Both the position numbers and the translations under genes were made by a program. Positions 45,031 through 55,826 of a stretch of DNA of 57,974 nucleotides are shown in pieces (positions within the stretch are counted from its first letter, which is position 1; the number at the start of each line of letters is the position of its first letter). The notes below the pieces were generated by a model. That model was given only the letters and a program-made list of their open reading frames with translations. It searched no databases and was not told where the DNA came from. The DNA comes from Prochlorococcus sp. AH-716-K03 (GTDB lineage Bacteria > Cyanobacteriota > Cyanobacteriia > PCC-6307 > Cyanobiaceae), in NCBI GenBank assembly GCA_028408675.1, contig JAOOLH010000001.1, positions 1 to 57,974 of the forward strand, in the 5' to 3' direction.

Positions 45031-46050
45031 ATGGGGATCCCTCTGGAATCTGGAAAGAGTTCTTCAAAAAAAAATATTGAAGAACCTAGATTACCAAACA
45101 CTGCGGGCAAGACTCGCAAAACAAAATCTAGCTTAACTGCTAAACAAAGCCAAAAAAAATCTGCAAGAAATGCTTCAGATTCTATAGGTTTTTACTTAAG
45201 TAGTATAGGAAGAGTTCCTCTTCTTACAGCTGCTGAAGAAATAGAACTAGCACATCATGTACAAAACATGAAAAAATTGCTAGAAACACCTGAGATTGAA
45301 AGATCAGCGCAAAATCGCCATCTAATAAAAATTGGTAAAAGAGCTAGAGATAGGATGATGGCGGCTAATCTAAGACTTGTAGTTTCTGTTGCCAAGAAAT
45401 ATCAAAATCAAGGTTTAGAACTATTAGACTTGGTACAAGAAGGCGCAATAGGCTTAGAAAGAGCTGTTGATAAATTTGATCCTGCTATGGGTTATAAATT
45501 TTCTACGTATGCCTACTGGTGGATTAGACAAGGAATGACAAGAGCTATTGATAATAGTGCTAGAACCATTCGATTGCCCATTCATATAAGTGAGAAATTG
45601 TCGAAAATGAGGAGAGTTTCTAGAGAATTATCTCATAAATATGGTCGACAACCAACCAGATTAGAAATGGCAACAGCAATGGGTATTGAGCAAAAAGATT
45701 TAGAGGATCTAATCTCGCAGAGTGCACCATGTGCTTCTCTTGATGCCCATGCAAGAGGCGAAGAAGACCGAAGTACACTTGGAGAACTTATTCCTGATCC
45801 AAACGGAGAAGAGCCTATGGAGGGCATGGATAGAACTATCCAAAAAGAACATTTAGGAACTTGGCTTGCCCAGTTAAATGAAAGGGAACAAAAGATCATG
45901 AAACTAAGATTCGGGTTAGATGGAGAAGAACCACTAACTCTTGCTGAAATAGGAAGGCAAATAAATGTATCTAGAGAAAGAGTAAGGCAACTAGAAGCAA
46001 AAGCAATTTTAAAACTGAGAGTAATGACCACTCATCAAAAAGCAGCATAG
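45031..46050 (+). CDS. RNA polymerase sigma factor, group 2 (RpoD-like)
   Basis: Alternative principal-type sigma factor. The product is 339 residues from the ATG at 45031; a GTG directly before it at 45028 is also possible. A strong AGGAGG (45017-45022) sits 8 bases before the ATG, the best ribosome binding site in the window. Regions seen: 1.2 (DSIGFYLSSIGRVPLLTAAEE near 50-70), 2.1-2.4 (RMMAANLRLVVSVAKKYQNQ, then FSTYAYWWIRQGMTRAI), 3, and 4.2 helix-turn-helix (LTLAEIGRQINVSRERVRQLE near 300-320). It lacks the long region 1.1 and non-conserved insert of group 1 SigA, hence group 2. Its upstream region carries the inverted repeat. Confidence 0.94.
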   Translation: MGIPLESGKSSSKKNIEEPRLPNTAGKTRKTKSSLTAKQSQKKSARNASDSIGFYLSSIGRVPLLTAAEEIELAHHVQNMKKLLETPEIERSAQNRHLIKIGKRARDRMMAANLRLVVSVAKKYQNQGLELLDLVQEGAIGLERAVDKFDPAMGYKFSTYAYWWIRQGMTRAIDNSARTIRLPIHISEKLSKMRRVSRELSHKYGRQPTRLEMATAMGIEQKDLEDLISQSAPCASLDAHARGEEDRSTLGELIPDPNGEEPMEGMDRTIQKEHLGTWLAQLNEREQKIMKLRFGLDGEEPLTLAEIGRQINVSRERVRQLEAKAILKLRVMTTHQKAA

Positions 46051-46055
46051 AAAAG

Positions 46056-46700
46056 TTGTTAAAATTTGCTTACATTTTAATATATATATTTATTGTATTT
46101 TTAATATCAATAATTTATAAAAGTTTTAATCCAAATAATAAAGAATCCTTTAGGAAAATTATTCATATTGGAATAGGACCTTTAATTCCTTTTGCTAAAT
46201 TTTTAGATATTGACCAAACTTCTGCGCTTTATTTTACAGGACTTGTTTCAATTTTAACTTTTATAAATTATAAGTCTAAATTATTCCCAACTATTGAAGA
46301 TGTAGATAGAAAAAGTTATGGGACATTATTTTATTGCCTCAGTCTATTTATTTTGATTTACCTTTATTGGAATAAAGATTCTACTTCTCTAATAGCTGGT
46401 TTTTTTATAATGACATTTGGGGATGGTTTAGCAGGATTAATAGGCAAAAACTTTCAATCCAAAAGTTGGATTTTTTTTAATCAAAAAAAATCTTTTATTG
46501 GAACAGTTACTATGTTCATAACAAGTTTTATAGTGGTTTTTGGTCTCAGTTATTTCCAGAGATATCCATTTAATATAAATTTGATTACCATATCTCTCAT
46601 TTCAACGGTTCTAGAACAATTTAGTATTTTTGGAATAGATAATTTGATTGTGCCAATTTCAGCAGCATTTTGCTTTAATTTTTTTATTACAGGTTTATAA
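46056..46700 (+). CDS. Phytol kinase-like membrane protein (dolichol/phytol kinase family)
   Basis: Probably phosphorylates phytol or another polyprenol using CTP, recycling chlorophyll side chains toward tocopherol or chlorophyll. The 214-residue product has about six hydrophobic segments and the family motifs FRKIIHIGIGPLIPFA near 30-45, TFGDGLAGLIGK near 121-132, and KKSFIGTVTMF near 145-155. The start is TTG at 46056, 5 bases after the sigma factor stop; no ATG offers a full-length alternative. Substrate is by family resemblance only; a diacylglycerol kinase-like role is the alternative. Confidence 0.78.
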   Translation: MLKFAYILIYIFIVFLISIIYKSFNPNNKESFRKIIHIGIGPLIPFAKFLDIDQTSALYFTGLVSILTFINYKSKLFPTIEDVDRKSYGTLFYCLSLFILIYLYWNKDSTSLIAGFFIMTFGDGLAGLIGKNFQSKSWIFFNQKKSFIGTVTMFITSFIVVFGLSYFQRYPFNINLITISLISTVLEQFSIFGIDNLIVPISAAFCFNFFITGL

Positions 46701-46701
46701 A

Positions 46702-47769
46702 TTACATAATAGAATCATACAAAATTGCAAGCAAACTTTTTGTTGTATCTATATTTATACAGGCATCAGTAATACTTTTACCATATTCAAGATCTTTTGT
46801 ATTTGAAAGTTTTTGATTACCCTCCTTAAGATGACTTTCAAGCATAACTCCTAAAATATTTTGTTCACCATTACTAATCTGATTTGCAACATTTTTAAGA
46901 ACATCAGATTGCTTCCTATAGTCTTTATTGGAATTGCCATGACTACAATCAATCATAACTTTATGGGGAAGATTAATTGCTTTTAATTCAGAAGAAATAC
47001 TTTTTACATGTTGATTTTCAAAATTTACACCTTTAGATCCTCCTCTTAAAACTATATGACCATCAGGATTACCAGTAGTATTAACAATAGAAGCATAACC
47101 ATGATCATTAACACCTAAAAAATGATGAGATTTTGAAGCTGATTGCATTGCATTAATTGCTGTAGTAAAAGAGCCATCTGTGCCATTTTTAAAACCTATA
47201 GGCATAGATAATCCTGATGCCATTTCTCTATGAGTTTGACTTTCAGTGGTCCTTGCACCAATAGCTGTCCAACTAATCAAATCAGCAATATATTGAGGAA
47301 CAATTGGATCTAACAACTCTGTAGCTGATGGTATTTCATTAATTGCTAAAAAAGAGAGTAAATTTCTAGCTCTTCGTAACCCTGTATTGATATCATATGA
47401 ACCATCAAGATGTGGATCGTTTATTAATCCTTTCCATCCAATAGTAGTTCTTGGTTTTTCAAAATATACTCGCATTACAATTTCTAATTTATCTTTGTAG
47501 ATTTTTCTAAATTCATGAATATATTCTGCATATTCTTTAGCTGCCTCAATATCATGAATTGAGCATGGTCCAACTATGACTAAAAGCCTACGATCATTCT
47601 TATGCAAAATACTTTGTATTGATCTTCTAGCGCTAGAGACAGTATTTGCAGAGGTATAATCTAATGGTATATCGTTATGAAGTTTTTTTGGAGGTATTAA
47701 TGGACGTGTTTCAACAACATGCAAATCAGATGTTTTTTCTAAAGATTGATTATTTGATGAAGTCGTCAT
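46702..47769 (-). CDS. aroF: 3-deoxy-7-phosphoheptulonate (DAHP) synthase, class I
   Basis: First step of the shikimate pathway: phosphoenolpyruvate plus erythrose 4-phosphate to DAHP. The 355-residue product is the AroF/G/H type: VGPCSIHDIEAAKEYA near 66-81, YFEKPRTTIGWKGLINDPHLDGS near 103-125, IGARTTESQTHREMASGLS near 172-190, and DCSHGNSNKDYRKQ near 273-286. Which of the feedback isoforms it matches is not clear; aroF is used generically. It is divergent from acnB and convergent with the phytol kinase-like gene (1 base apart). Confidence 0.95.
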   Translation of the reverse strand: MTTSSNNQSLEKTSDLHVVETRPLIPPKKLHNDIPLDYTSANTVSSARRSIQSILHKNDRRLLVIVGPCSIHDIEAAKEYAEYIHEFRKIYKDKLEIVMRVYFEKPRTTIGWKGLINDPHLDGSYDINTGLRRARNLLSFLAINEIPSATELLDPIVPQYIADLISWTAIGARTTESQTHREMASGLSMPIGFKNGTDGSFTTAINAMQSASKSHHFLGVNDHGYASIVNTTGNPDGHIVLRGGSKGVNFENQHVKSISSELKAINLPHKVMIDCSHGNSNKDYRKQSDVLKNVANQISNGEQNILGVMLESHLKEGNQKLSNTKDLEYGKSITDACINIDTTKSLLAILYDSIM

Positions 47770-47866
47770 TGATTAATTAGGAAGTTTGAATATTTAAAAA
47801 AGCATTTATGAATACTCTCCTCATTAATATTAAAAATAACAATAGATTAGGCATTAAACCTCACAA

Positions 47867-50440
47867 ATGAAGAAATTGGAAACATTGCTAAAAGATTATG
47901 CTAATCACGTAGCTGAAAGAGCTACTAGAGGCATACCTCCTTTGCCCCTTAATGCAGAGCAGACTAATTATGTTACTAAACTTTTAGAACAAGAGACTAA
48001 TTACGAAAGTGGATATTTACTCGATTTGCTTATAAACAGAGTTCCACCAGGTGTTGATGAGGCGGCATATGTAAAAGCAAGCTGGCTTACAGCAATTGTG
48101 AATGGTGAAAAACATTCCAAATATATTAATCCTCAAAAAGCGATAAAAATACTGGGGACAATGATTGGAGGATATAACGTAACAGCTTTAGTAGAGATAC
48201 TAAAAAGTAAAAACAGTTTACTCGCTAAAGAAGCAGCAAAAGTTTTAAAGAATATTATCCTCGTTTACGATGCGGCGAATGATATTTTTGATTTATCTCA
48301 AAATAATATTTATGCAAAAGAAGTTATAAATAGTTGGGCAAATGCAGAATGGTTTACAACTAAAAATCCTCTTCCAAAAGAAATTATATGTTTAGCATTC
48401 AAAATTGATGGGGAAACGAATACTGATGACTTATCTCCGGCAGTTCATGCTACTTCACGCCCAGACATACCATTACACTCACTATCTATGCTTGAATTTA
48501 AAAAGCAGGATGGACTTAAAATTCTTGATGATCTTAAAAAACAAAACATAAAAATAGCTTATGTTGGAGATGTTGTTGGTACAGGAAGTTCAAGGAAATC
48601 TGCCATTAATTCTGTTATTTGGCATTTAGGCGAAGATATACCCTTTGTACCTAATAAAAAAACTGGTGGGATAATTATTGGGAATAAAATAGCTCCAATT
48701 TTCTTTAATACCGCTCAAGATTCAGGTGCACTTCCTATTGAAACTGATGTCTCTGGTATAAATACTGGTGATTTGCTAAAAATAATGCCATATGAAGGGG
48801 TCATTAAAAAAATAGATAAAATTACAAAAGCTGAATTAGTAATTAGTCATTTCGATTTAAACCCATCGACACTTACTGATGAAATTCAAGCTGGGGGAAG
48901 AATAAATCTTATGATTGGAAGATCTCTCACAGATAAAATCAGAAAAAAACTTGAATTAAAACCCAGTGAAATATTTATCCGTCCAAAAAGTCCAAAAAAG
49001 ACTAATACTAGATTTACTCAAGCTCAAAAAATAGTAGGTAGAGCATGCGGTTTAGAAGGGGTTCTTCCTGGCATGACATGCGAACCCATTATGACAACTG
49101 TTGGTAGCCAAGATACTACTGGTCCAATGACTAGAGATGAACTTAAAGAATTAGCTTGTTTAGGCTTTACTGCAGATTTAGTAATGCAAAGTTTTTGCCA
49201 TACTGCTGCGTATCCTAAACCAGTTGATTTAGTGACTCATAAAGAATTACCTGATTTCATCTCACAAAGAGGTGGTGTAGCTCTTAAACCTGGAGATGGC
49301 ATTATCCACAGTTGGCTTAATAGAATGCTACTCCCTGACACAGTGGGAACTGGCGGTGATAGTCACACGAGATTCCCTTTAGGAATTTCATTCCCTGGAG
49401 GTTCGGGTATTGTTGCTTTTGCTGCAGCAATTGGATCAATGCCTTTAAATATGCCGGAATCAGTATTAGTAAAATTTAAAGGAGATATGCAGCCAGGAAT
49501 AACTTTAAGAGATCTCGTAAATGCAATTCCACTCTTTGCAATAAAAAGAGGTCTATTAACCGTTGCTAAAGCAAATAAGAAAAATATATTTAACGGAAAA
49601 ATTATGGAAATAGAAGGTTTACCTGATTTAAAACTTGAACAAGCATTTGAATTGACTGATGCCACCGCTGAAAGATCATGCGCGGGTAGCACAATACTTT
49701 TATCGCCTCAAACTGTAGAAGAATATTTAAGAAGTAACATTTGCCTTTTGGAAAAAATGATCGAGAGTAAATATGAAGATTCAAAATCTATATCAAGAAG
49801 AATCATTGATATGAAGAATTGGTTAAATAAACCTGAATTAATTCAACCAGATGAAAACGCTTCTTATGAAGAAATAATAGAAATTGACTTAGCGAAAGTT
49901 ACACAACCAATTGTAGCTTGCCCAAATGATCCAGATAATGTCAAAGAAATTAAAGATGTTGAAAATACTAAAATTGACGAAGTATTTATAGGGTCCTGTA
50001 TGACAAATATTGGTCACTATAGAGCTGCTGCTAAAGTTCTTGAGGGCATTAAAAAATTAAATGCCAAACTTTGGATTTGTCCTCCTACAACAATGGATGA
50101 AGAAAGACTAAAAGCGGAAGGATACTATGAAATATTTGAAAAATGTGGAGCAAGATTAGAATTGCCAGGTTGTTCATTATGCATGGGAAATCAAGCAAGA
50201 GTGGATGAAGGTTCTGTTGTATTCTCAACCAGTACAAGAAATTTTGATAATAGACTTGGCAAAAATGCTCAAGTATTTTTAGGGAGCGCTGAATTAGCTG
50301 CAGTTTGTGCCCTTTTGGGAAGAATACCCAATATCAATGAATATCAAGATATTACCAAAAACAAAATCAATCCATACTCCAATGAACTTTATCGTTATCT
50401 TCAATTTGACGAAATGAAAAATTTTAGTTTGTCAAAATGA
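47867..50440 (+). CDS. acnB: Aconitate hydratase B
   Basis: Interconverts citrate and isocitrate with a 4Fe-4S cluster. The 857-residue product has the AcnB order: N-terminal HEAT-like domain (about 1-155), swivel domain with GDVVGTGSSRKSAINSVIW near 236-254, then the catalytic domains with CHTAAYPKPVD near 443, GGDSHTRFPLGISFPGGSG near 497-515 and the cluster cysteines in GSCMTNIGHYR near 709-719 and LPGCSLCMGNQARV near 767-780. Cyanobacteria typically carry AcnB rather than AcnA. It is followed by clc with 9 bases between. Confidence 0.97.
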   Translation: MKKLETLLKDYANHVAERATRGIPPLPLNAEQTNYVTKLLEQETNYESGYLLDLLINRVPPGVDEAAYVKASWLTAIVNGEKHSKYINPQKAIKILGTMIGGYNVTALVEILKSKNSLLAKEAAKVLKNIILVYDAANDIFDLSQNNIYAKEVINSWANAEWFTTKNPLPKEIICLAFKIDGETNTDDLSPAVHATSRPDIPLHSLSMLEFKKQDGLKILDDLKKQNIKIAYVGDVVGTGSSRKSAINSVIWHLGEDIPFVPNKKTGGIIIGNKIAPIFFNTAQDSGALPIETDVSGINTGDLLKIMPYEGVIKKIDKITKAELVISHFDLNPSTLTDEIQAGGRINLMIGRSLTDKIRKKLELKPSEIFIRPKSPKKTNTRFTQAQKIVGRACGLEGVLPGMTCEPIMTTVGSQDTTGPMTRDELKELACLGFTADLVMQSFCHTAAYPKPVDLVTHKELPDFISQRGGVALKPGDGIIHSWLNRMLLPDTVGTGGDSHTRFPLGISFPGGSGIVAFAAAIGSMPLNMPESVLVKFKGDMQPGITLRDLVNAIPLFAIKRGLLTVAKANKKNIFNGKIMEIEGLPDLKLEQAFELTDATAERSCAGSTILLSPQTVEEYLRSNICLLEKMIESKYEDSKSISRRIIDMKNWLNKPELIQPDENASYEEIIEIDLAKVTQPIVACPNDPDNVKEIKDVENTKIDEVFIGSCMTNIGHYRAAAKVLEGIKKLNAKLWICPPTTMDEERLKAEGYYEIFEKCGARLELPGCSLCMGNQARVDEGSVVFSTSTRNFDNRLGKNAQVFLGSAELAAVCALLGRIPNINEYQDITKNKINPYSNELYRYLQFDEMKNFSLSK

Positions 50441-50449
50441 TAATGAACT

Positions 50450-51808
50450 ATGCAAAAATTAATAAGAGATAATTTTCAAAAAACTAGTACTAACTCTTCT
50501 AGAAGTATTAAAAAATTACTTAAACAAAGATCTTTTGTTGTTGTCATATCGATTCTATTAACAGGTTTAGGAGCATCTATAACTAGTATTTCTTTTAAAA
50601 CTGGAATCTATTTTATCAACAATTGGAGATTAGAACTTTTAAATCATTTTCCATCAATTGCAGTTTTACCAGTATTTGGAGCAATTGGTGGAGCTATCGC
50701 AGGATTGTTAATTAAAAACATTGCCCCAGCAGCTAAAGGTTCAGGTGTAAGTCAAATCATGGGATTTTTAAGACATAAAAAAGTACCCATGAATCTTAAG
50801 GTTGGATTAGTTAAATTAATATCTGGAATTATAGCAATTGGAAGTGGTTTCCCTTTGGGTCCTGAAGGTCCATCAGTTCAAATGGGGGGTTCAGTTGCAT
50901 GGCAAATGGCAAAATGGCTAAAGGCTCCTCTTGCATTTAGAAGGGTGATAGTTGCGGCAGGTGGTGGCGCAGGTATAGCTGCAGTATTTAGCGCTCCACT
51001 GGGTGGTTTCATATACGCAATTGAAGAATTATTAAATTCTGCAAGGCCAGTAATCTTATTATTAGTTGTAATTACAACCTTCATAGCAGATTCATCTGCA
51101 GACATTATTCAAGCCTTGGGTTTAGATCCAAAAGCGGGAGGTTTTGACTTCAATCTAGGCTTTTTAATCCAAAAAGAATATGATCCATCAGTTTTTTTCT
51201 TGCCTATAGATTTTATTTACCTTGTATTACTTGGAATAATCATTGGATTATTCGCAGAACTATATAGTAAATATGTTCTTGTTATGCAAAAGCTTGGAAA
51301 AAAATGGTATAAAAATAAATTTGTTTTGAAAATGAGTATTTGTGGACTGTTACTTGGAAGCATTTATTCTTTTTTACCTAGCTCTTTCCATAATTTAGAT
51401 GAATTACAAAAAATAATAGTCGAAAAAAATACGAATATTGAAATAGCCTTTTTAGCTGTATTTATACTTTTTATAACAACAGGATTAGCTGCTGCATCCG
51501 GAGCACCTGGGGGGTTATTCTATCCCATGCTCACTTTAGGAGGAGCTCTTGGATTAATCATGGGAACCTGGGTAGAAATTGCTACAGGTCATGCCCCAAG
51601 TACATATATATTTGCTGGAATGGGGGCATTTGTAGCAGGATGTTCCAGAACACCAATAACTGCAATGTTCTTGGCATTTGCGTTAACAAAAAATTTATTA
51701 ATAATGAAACCTGTCCTCATCAGTTGTATTACCAGTTTTTTAATTGCAAGAGCTTTTAACGAAGAATCTATTTATGAAAGGCAAATACAAATTGAATTAG
51801 AAGAATAA
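50450..51808 (+). CDS. CLC-family chloride channel / H+-Cl- exchanger
   Basis: Membrane anion transporter with about ten or more helical segments in 452 residues. The three selectivity motifs appear: KGSGVSQIMGF near 97-107, GPEGPSVQMGG near 139-149 (the gating glutamate is kept), and APGGLFYPMLTLGG near 352-365. The glutamate in the second motif fits exchanger or gated channel; the internal proton glutamate cannot be placed without alignment. No CBS domains at the C-terminus. It follows acnB closely, without an obvious metabolic link. Confidence 0.9.
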   Translation: MQKLIRDNFQKTSTNSSRSIKKLLKQRSFVVVISILLTGLGASITSISFKTGIYFINNWRLELLNHFPSIAVLPVFGAIGGAIAGLLIKNIAPAAKGSGVSQIMGFLRHKKVPMNLKVGLVKLISGIIAIGSGFPLGPEGPSVQMGGSVAWQMAKWLKAPLAFRRVIVAAGGGAGIAAVFSAPLGGFIYAIEELLNSARPVILLLVVITTFIADSSADIIQALGLDPKAGGFDFNLGFLIQKEYDPSVFFLPIDFIYLVLLGIIIGLFAELYSKYVLVMQKLGKKWYKNKFVLKMSICGLLLGSIYSFLPSSFHNLDELQKIIVEKNTNIEIAFLAVFILFITTGLAAASGAPGGLFYPMLTLGGALGLIMGTWVEIATGHAPSTYIFAGMGAFVAGCSRTPITAMFLAFALTKNLLIMKPVLISCITSFLIARAFNEESIYERQIQIELEE

Positions 51809-51819
51809 AAAATTTATTT

Positions 51820-52674
51820 TCAATCGAAAACAGCAGTTTTACTATCGTAAACAAAAATCTGATGATTTAAATGTAATCTAACTGCCCTTGCAAGAGCTAT
51901 TCTTTCTATATCACGTCCTTTTCGAATCAAATCATCAACCTCATCTCTATGACTTACATTTACCGTACATTGCTCTATTATTGGCCCTTCATCTAAATCT
52001 TGAGTCACATAATGTGCTGTTGCCCCGATCAATTTTACACCTCTCTTCCATGCTCTTTGATAAGGTTGTGCGCCTTTAAATGCAGGTAAAAAAGAATGAT
52101 GAATATTAATAATTGAGGAATAATTTTTTAAAAAAGACTCACTCAAAATTTGCATATATTTTGCTAATACAACCAGTTCAATATCAAAATCTTTCAACAA
52201 ATTTAAAATTTGATTTTCGACATTAGACTTTGGACAATTTGAAGTATCAATAAAAACAAATTCAGCGTCAAAATCCTTAGCTATATTTTCAAGATCAGGA
52301 TGATTAGAAATTATTAGTGGTACATTCATTTTTAATTCGCCATTTCTTACTCGCCATAGCAAATCTATTAAGCAATGATTTTGCTTACTTACAAAAATTC
52401 CTACATTTGGTATCTCATCTGAATAATTAATATTAAATTTACCATTTATATCTATTGCAATTTTTTTAAACTGATTATAAATTTCAACTTTATTTATGGC
52501 TAAATCGTTTCTATTCCATTCTATTCTGCTCAAAAATAATCCTGCATCTTGATCTGTGTGATGATCAGAATGCTTTATATTTCCGCCATAATTAGATATC
52601 CAACTAGTTAATTGACTAACTAGTCCAGGACGATCAGGACAGACAGTTCTTAAAATAATTGAAGGTTGTTCCAA
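51820..52674 (-). CDS. purU: Formyltetrahydrofolate deformylase
   Basis: Hydrolyses 10-formyltetrahydrofolate to formate and tetrahydrofolate, balancing one-carbon pools with glycine metabolism. The 284-residue product has an N-terminal ACT domain (RTVCPDRPGLVSQLTSWI near 9-26), then the formyltransferase-like core with SKQNHCLIDLLWR near 95-107, VVLAKYMQILS near 166-176, the catalytic INIHHSFLPAFKGA near 190-203, GATAHYVTQDLDEGPII near 219-235. The start is TTG at 52674; an in-frame stop lies a few codons upstream and no ATG is near, so TTG is the best choice. Confidence 0.94.
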   Translation of the reverse strand: MEQPSIILRTVCPDRPGLVSQLTSWISNYGGNIKHSDHHTDQDAGLFLSRIEWNRNDLAINKVEIYNQFKKIAIDINGKFNINYSDEIPNVGIFVSKQNHCLIDLLWRVRNGELKMNVPLIISNHPDLENIAKDFDAEFVFIDTSNCPKSNVENQILNLLKDFDIELVVLAKYMQILSESFLKNYSSIINIHHSFLPAFKGAQPYQRAWKRGVKLIGATAHYVTQDLDEGPIIEQCTVNVSHRDEVDDLIRKGRDIERIALARAVRLHLNHQIFVYDSKTAVFD

Positions 52675-52724
52675 ATAAAAAATCTAAATTATTTAATTTT
52701 TGATTAATTACTTATAATATATCA

Positions 52725-53807
52725 ATGGAAGGATTAAAAAAAAGTATTAAAAATTCTCATATATTAATTATTGGATCAGGAATTATAGGAAAATTTAACG
52801 CATTAGAACTTTCTGAAAAAGGATTTCAGATAACGATTGCAGATCCACAGCAAAATAAGAACAGTAGCAGTGCTGCATTAGGTCTCCTAATAAGTCATAT
52901 GTATCAAAAAAGTAAAGGTAGAAGTTGGGAACTAAGAAAAAAAAGTAATGAATTATGGCCAAAATGGATCAAATTTCTTCAGCTATATAATAAAAATTTG
53001 GACATTGAGAAGCCATTAATTCAACTAACATCAGACCAAGCTCATTTTGAAAAACTAAGTCAGTTTGTTTCCAATCATCCCAAAAGAGATTTAAGAGTTT
53101 TAGAAAAAGGATCTCCCACTATTAAAAACATTAATAAGATCTTTAACATTAAAAACCTGGGAGGAATCATATCTTTTCAAGACGGAAGAATAGATCCTAT
53201 TTCATTGTTAAAAACAATAAATATTTATCTAAAAAATAAAAAAATAAATTTTATTAATCAAGAGGTAATAAATATAAAAAAATTAAACAATCAATGGATT
53301 TCTACTTGCAAAAATAATTTCGAGATTAAAAGTGATGCTATTATTCTTTGTAACTCCCTTGATTCACTTAAGTTAATAGACCTAAATAAGAATAACATTA
53401 AATTAAAACCTGTTTTAGGACAAGCAATAGAAATTTTTATAAATGAAAAAGAAATTGATTTATTATCTCTTCCTAAGCATTTCAGCATAAATGGTAAAAA
53501 TTTTATTCCACTAAACAAAAACAAACTAATTATTGGATCTACAGATGAATTCGACATTTACCCTAAAGAGGATATTTTTAATGAGCTCACAGATTATCTG
53601 ACAACTAAACCATCATGGCTTAATAAAAAAAATATTATAAATAGATGGTTTGGTATAAGATCACGACCATCAAATGAAGCTTCACCTATATTAAAAAGTT
53701 TAGAAAAAGGATTAATTTTGTGTACTGGATTTTATAAAAATGGGATATTACTTGCTCCTGCCTGTTCTAGTTGGGTTTCAAATGAAATTGAAAATCATCT
53801 CTTTTAA
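52725..53807 (+). CDS. FAD-dependent amino acid oxidase, ThiO-like
   Basis: DAO-family flavoenzyme. The 360-residue product has the Rossmann dinucleotide motif [20 protein letters not shown] near 15-34, an acidic ribose contact ITIADP near 36-41, a middle substrate domain and [20 protein letters not shown] near 327-346. The last motif resembles the end of ThiO glycine oxidases (GHYRNGILLAP-like), so it may make iminoglycine for ThiG, encoded at 7937. Other D-amino acid or sarcosine oxidases are possible. It overlaps dnaK by 4 bases tail to tail. Confidence 0.75.
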   Translation: MEGLKKSIKNSHILIIGSGIIGKFNALELSEKGFQITIADPQQNKNSSSAALGLLISHMYQKSKGRSWELRKKSNELWPKWIKFLQLYNKNLDIEKPLIQLTSDQAHFEKLSQFVSNHPKRDLRVLEKGSPTIKNINKIFNIKNLGGIISFQDGRIDPISLLKTINIYLKNKKINFINQEVINIKKLNNQWISTCKNNFEIKSDAIILCNSLDSLKLIDLNKNNIKLKPVLGQAIEIFINEKEIDLLSLPKHFSINGKNFIPLNKNKLIIGSTDEFDIYPKEDIFNELTDYLTTKPSWLNKKNIINRWFGIRSRPSNEASPILKSLEKGLILCTGFYKNGILLAPACSSWVSNEIENHLF

Positions 53808-55711
53808 TCATCTTTTGTCTCTGTAAAATCAGCATCAATGACATCGTCATCATCACCTTTCTGATTAGATTCGTTTGAGTCTGAACTACCTGGAGCTGGT
53901 GGTTGATTACCTGGTTGTTGATATACAGAAGAACCAATTGCATAAAGCTCTTGTTGAAGTTCTTCTAATAATTTTTTCATAGATTCATAATCTTCCTTAG
54001 CAGTTGCTTCTTTTAATGCCTTACTTTTTTCTTCTACCTTAGTTTTAGCAGCAGCATCAACTTTATCTCCAAGTTCTCCCAACTGTTTTTCTGTTTGATA
54101 AACAAGCGTTTCAGCTTGATTTTTTAAATCTATTTTTTCTCTTTTTTCTTTATCGACAGATGCATTAGATTCAGCGTCTTTCACCATTTTTTCAACTTCA
54201 TTATCTGAAAGAGTTGAAGCACCTGTAATGGAAATAGATTGTTCTTTACCGCTTCCCTTATCTTTAGCGGTTACACTTAAAATACCATTTGCGTCGATAT
54301 CAAAAGTTACTTCAATTTGAGGAACACCTCTTGGAGCAGATGGGATTCCATCTAATCTAAAGGTTCCTAAACTTTTATTATCTGAAGCCATTTCTCTTTC
54401 ACCCTGCAAGACATGAATCTCAACATTAGTTTGTCCATCAACTGCAGTTGAATAAGTCTCAGCTTTTTTTGTTGGGACAGTTGTATTTCGAGTAATCATT
54501 TTTGTCATTACTCCACCTAAAGTTTCAACACCAAGAGATAAAGGGGTAACGTCTAGCAAAAGTATATCTTTAACTTCGCCGGCTAAAACACCTCCTTGAA
54601 TGGCTGCCCCTACAGCTACTACCTCATCTGGATTAACAGTTTGATTAGGATCTTTTCCTGTAACACGCTTAACCAACTCTTGAACTGCAGGCATTCTAGT
54701 TGAACCACCAACCATAACTATTTCATCAATTTCTCCAGTAGAGAGCTTTGCATCCTTAAGAGCCTGCTCTACAGGAACTCTACATCTATCTATTAATTTA
54801 GAAGCAAGCTCTTCAAAATTGGCTCTAGTTAAATTTAAATCAAGATGCTTTGGACCTTCAGGTGTAGCTGTTATAAAAGGCAGATTGATTTCGCTTTGAG
54901 TAGCATTTGAAAGTTCAATTTTTGCCTTTTCAGCAGCTTCAGTAAGGCGTTGTAAAGCTTGTTTATCTTGTCTTAAGTCAATACCTTCATTAGATTTGAA
55001 AATACTTGCAAGATGATCAACAATACATCTATCAAAATCATCGCCTCCTAAATGAGTATCACCAGACGTCGATAAAACTTCAAAAACACCATCCCCAACC
55101 TCTAAAACTGAAACATCAAAAGTTCCACCGCCCAAATCAAAAACTAATATTCTTTCATTACTTTTTTTATCTAATCCATAAGCTAAAGCAGCTGCTGTAG
55201 GTTCATTAATAATTCTTAAGACTTCAAGTCCTGCTATTTTACCTGCATCTTTTGTAGCCTGTCTTTGGGAATCATTAAAATAAGCTGGAACAGTTATTAC
55301 TGCTTGAGTAATATTTTCTCCTAGATATTTGCCAGCATCTTCAGAAAGTTTTCTAAGAACCTGAGCGCTTACTTCCTCAGGAGAAAATTGTTTATCTAAA
55401 ACTGGACATTTTAATTTTACATTTGAACCAGCTTTTTCAATCCCATAACTAACTTCTTTTGATTCGTCATTAACTTCATCAACTCTTCTACCTACAAAAC
55501 GTTTAGCAGAGTAAAATGTATTTTCAGGATTCATAACAGCTTGTCGTTTTGCAATCTGGCCGACAAGTTGATCTTGATTTTTTGTGTATGCAACAACAGA
55601 TGGAGTTGTTCTGAAACCCTCCGCATTTGCTATTACAGTAGGTTTACCACCTTCCATTACTGCAACACAACTATTTGTTGTTCCTAAATCAATTCCAACA
55701 ACCTTCCCCAT
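53804..55711 (-). CDS. dnaK: Molecular chaperone DnaK (Hsp70)
   Basis: ATP-driven chaperone of the cytosol. The 635-residue product starts [20 protein letters not shown] and has [14 protein letters not shown] near 169-182, [16 protein letters not shown] near 190-205, the linker [17 protein letters not shown] near 388-404, a helical lid and a Gly/Ser/Pro/Asn-rich tail ([19 protein letters not shown]) ending [13 protein letters not shown]. The sequence is close to cyanobacterial DnaK2, the essential one, from memory. I looked for a CIRCE operator upstream and found none. Confidence 0.97.
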   Translation of the reverse strand: MGKVVGIDLGTTNSCVAVMEGGKPTVIANAEGFRTTPSVVAYTKNQDQLVGQIAKRQAVMNPENTFYSAKRFVGRRVDEVNDESKEVSYGIEKAGSNVKLKCPVLDKQFSPEEVSAQVLRKLSEDAGKYLGENITQAVITVPAYFNDSQRQATKDAGKIAGLEVLRIINEPTAAALAYGLDKKSNERILVFDLGGGTFDVSVLEVGDGVFEVLSTSGDTHLGGDDFDRCIVDHLASIFKSNEGIDLRQDKQALQRLTEAAEKAKIELSNATQSEINLPFITATPEGPKHLDLNLTRANFEELASKLIDRCRVPVEQALKDAKLSTGEIDEIVMVGGSTRMPAVQELVKRVTGKDPNQTVNPDEVVAVGAAIQGGVLAGEVKDILLLDVTPLSLGVETLGGVMTKMITRNTTVPTKKAETYSTAVDGQTNVEIHVLQGEREMASDNKSLGTFRLDGIPSAPRGVPQIEVTFDIDANGILSVTAKDKGSGKEQSISITGASTLSDNEVEKMVKDAESNASVDKEKREKIDLKNQAETLVYQTEKQLGELGDKVDAAAKTKVEEKSKALKEATAKEDYESMKKLLEELQQELYAIGSSVYQQPGNQPPAPGSSDSNESNQKGDDDDVIDADFTETKDD

Positions 55712-55826
55712 GGGTAAATACTCGTTTTAATATTCTCCATAATCGTTCATCGACGTCATTATTGTTACTCTGAAACGAGGTGTGGTTCCCGAACAGATTA
55801 CAAATTTTTTCAAAATCTATCTAAAA

